This document shows, one piece after another, positions 57,734 to 60,000 of a stretch of DNA of 60,000 nt. The stretch is from Liolophura sinensis (taxonomy: Eukaryota; Mollusca; Polyplacophora; Chitonida; Chitonidae), in the NCBI RefSeq assembly GCF_032854445.1, contig NC_088304.1:35637551-35697550 (forward strand), read 5' to 3'. The position numbers and the translations under genes were made by a program. How positions within the stretch are numbered: position 1 is the stretch's first letter; every line of letters starts with the position of its first letter. The notes under the pieces are model-generated. The model worked only from the letters and a program-made list of their open reading frames with translations, ran no database searches and had not been told where the DNA came from.

Positions 57734-60000
57734 TGGCTTGCGTCAGCAGTGAATATTGAGAGACCATGCACACAATCTATAAAATCATTTGCTTTTCAAA
57801 ATGTGAGCTTTGCTTGATTTAAATTGTACATGCACAAACAATTTCATTATTCAATCTGTCATTGTTAGAAATTTAAATATACACACACATGTATATATGT
57901 ACATGTACATGCATATTTGTAACAGAATTTTAAACAAAGTACAAGCTCATGTAGCAGGGTCTGAAGGTATCATCTAATCTTTCTACTTAACCTCAAATAT
58001 ACTGTTCACTAACTCCTGCCATGCATGCATATTTACAGTAGTTCATGATGTTAAAATCAATCAATCAGTCAATCATACAGTACGCAAATAATATTTCCAC
58101 TGAAGTATTAAGGGCACATGTACAAAAAATATGACCATGGTACCTGGGCTATAGCTACATGTACAGGGGATGAATTACAACAGTTGGCCTGAGGGTAGGA
58201 GTGTTCTGGGTCAGCAGTTAGGCAGAGTTGGCAGATTATTAAGGGGATGTAGTGCATGGTAATTACACTGGTCTCTAACAAACCAGCCAGCCAGCCAGCA
58301 CTGAGGGGGAAGCCAACCCCAGACCTCATGCAATAGCGGTGATTAATTCATACCACTTCTCTGATCAATTAATTCCTCAGCTATCATTGTCCGCCTTGTT
58401 GCCAGCGATCTCCTCCAAGTGGGACAGGACAAAGCTGGCTAATGCAGCCAGTGGGGTAAGGAGGAGGAGGAGGTGGAGTTGGATTGGGTGGGAGGGTGGT
58501 GTTTGGGAGGGAATGAACAGGAGAGCACTCTAGTCAGTAAACTGGGTTTCCTGATAGAACCCTCTTAGTCCTGGATTCTGCGTATGACAGAGAGCAATAT
58601 AGTAGCTACAAAAGCAGCCTCAATTTGAATGCCAATAAAAACTCAAATGTTATGTAAATGTACAAATGTGCACATATAGATAAGAAAGATTACAATAATT
58701 TTTCTCAAATAGACAACAGTGACAATTTCAGTGCTGCCTCAGTAAAGTATCCAAACCAGTAACAGGACCAATGAAACATGGTCAAGTGGCAAAGGCAATG
58801 TGAAATTCAAAATTCATGAAAATGTCAATTTTTGTATCAATTACAATAAATTTAAACACCACCTTTGGTGTCAGAATTTTGGGTTTTGGGTATACATGTA
58901 CTCAAAATGATGTAGGCATCATCAATAATGGGGTGATGAAATGGTGCAACAGACACCAGAGGACATGCAATTACCTGTACCTATAACAGAAAAGCTTTTA
59001 CTCTCCCTCACTCGAGGACAATGTTGTCACTTTTACTCTGCTTTAACTGGTTCTCTGATTTCTACCCTGCACTAAAATGGTAAAATGTCGAACGCATAGT
59101 GCACTGATAATTGGTTAGCTGACAGAACATGAGCTTGTCCATGCACATGTCTACCACGTCTTACACCTTGGACACACTTCTCTATAATCCGCACTGGAGA
59201 AAAGAACCAATACTTTCAGTTTTATAAACAGGAGAGACAACAAAAGAGACAACACATGTACAGCACAACTGGACTGAGAAGATGTCCAATAGCCTGTTAT
59301 ATTTTATACTTCTCAATCTCAGCAGGCTAAGTCTCAAACTCTTCTTCATGTGACCTCACATGCTATTTAAACACACAAATGTCAATTTTCCTTTAAATTC
59401 TCTATGTTTCTCTCCAGGCACTGTGAATATTTCTAACTCCAGAAACTTGTCTTGACTCATATTTTGATCACAGGGGACACTTCCACACATGTACCATAGT
59501 ATATACATTGTCCTCTTTAGTGCTTTTCACCCTTCCTACTCCTATGGTTTGACAGCTGACAGCTTCATAACAATTTCCGTTCTGTCACACACAGGGACTT
59601 GGGACAATCACATGCAGATGCACCTTGATGCATGTCAATGACTCATTTATACTGAATGGTTTAACATTGCCGTAGTGCACATTCTCAGGATCCGACTCGA
59701 AAACATCTGATTTGGAATGAAACAAGGTTCAGCGGTACTAGGTTACACAACAAACACCAAAATGAAAATGTTAAAGTCTATTCTACCCAAAACATGAAGA
59801 AATGTGTAAAAAAAACACAAAAAAACGGCATATTTCAGGCTGCCATTCTCGCTTACTCCCTCAGCAAAGGTCATGCATTTAGACCAATCAACAATAAGCA
59901 TAGGCCATTGCAATTGACCTAGATATATTAAAGCTGCGTATATGTGATGTCGTGTCTTATTGCTGTGTGATGTAAAGTGTAAAAGTTTACTGAATATGTA
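57734..60000. other. No gene firmly identified
   Basis: Mostly unremarkable A/T-rich sequence. The only coding-like piece is 58438-58377 on the minus strand (see next entry). A CAGC run lies at 58285-58300 and a GGAGGAGG patch at 58460-58475. Confidence 0.4.
58377..58438 (-). CDS. Candidate terminal exon, product unknown
   Basis: On the minus strand a pyrimidine-rich tract and TTAG acceptor (58439-58440) precede a 62-base segment reading SFVLSHLEEIAGNKADNDS and TGA. The peptide is helix-like with balanced charges and good codon use, but I recognise no family. It could be the last exon of a gene lying further right. A chance open frame is also possible. Confidence 0.2.

Overview
The window reads as nuclear DNA of a lophotrochozoan animal, most likely a mollusc. 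Genes are sparse and split by introns, the DNA is AT-rich, and it carries many copies of a tRNA-headed SINE ending in CAATCAAATAAATAAATAA. A second dispersed family of the TTTAACGTCGTACTTAAC type, which I remember from mollusc sequences, is also present, and the palindrome TACATGTA is very frequent. There is no bacterial-style operon, CRISPR array or rRNA. The species cannot be fixed from this.

Two protein-coding genes are well supported. On the plus strand, 9817-12542 holds a complete four-exon 3-beta-hydroxysteroid dehydrogenase (HSD3B) family gene of 359 residues. All three of its introns are phase 1. On the minus strand, 36584 down to 21252 holds the last six exons of nucleoredoxin (NXN), 312 residues plus stop. 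The missing N-terminal part was not found in the window. A decayed hAT-type transposase-like gene lies on the minus strand at 16057-14781. A TATA box with a short exon-like segment at 4118-4309 could be a promoter and first exon, possibly of the HSD3B gene.

Layout: 1-6.5 kb holds dispersed repeats, including an element with terminal inverted repeats (501-2121). 6.6-9.5 kb holds two stacked minisatellites just upstream of HSD3B. 9.8-12.5 kb is HSD3B. 12.5-20.9 kb holds the hAT relic and small repeats. 21.2-36.6 kb is NXN, whose introns contain three large tandem arrays. 36.6-54.9 kb has no recognised gene but holds a second copy of the inverted-repeat element and several arrays. 54.9-57.7 kb is a 2.8 kb element with perfect 28-bp inverted ends at a TA target. 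57.7-60 kb is mostly featureless.

The main theme of the window is the birth of minisatellites from recognisable single-copy sequence. The best case is a 70-bp repeat, about 17 copies, in the NXN intron after the CPPC exon. Its unit spans the end of that exon and its splice donor, so the intron carries a row of near-perfect copies of the real 5' splice site. Other arrays grew inside a transposon copy (38.5 kb), from a dispersed repeat (8.8 kb), and from a dispersed-repeat tail carrying a Pol III B-box-like motif (45-47.4 kb).
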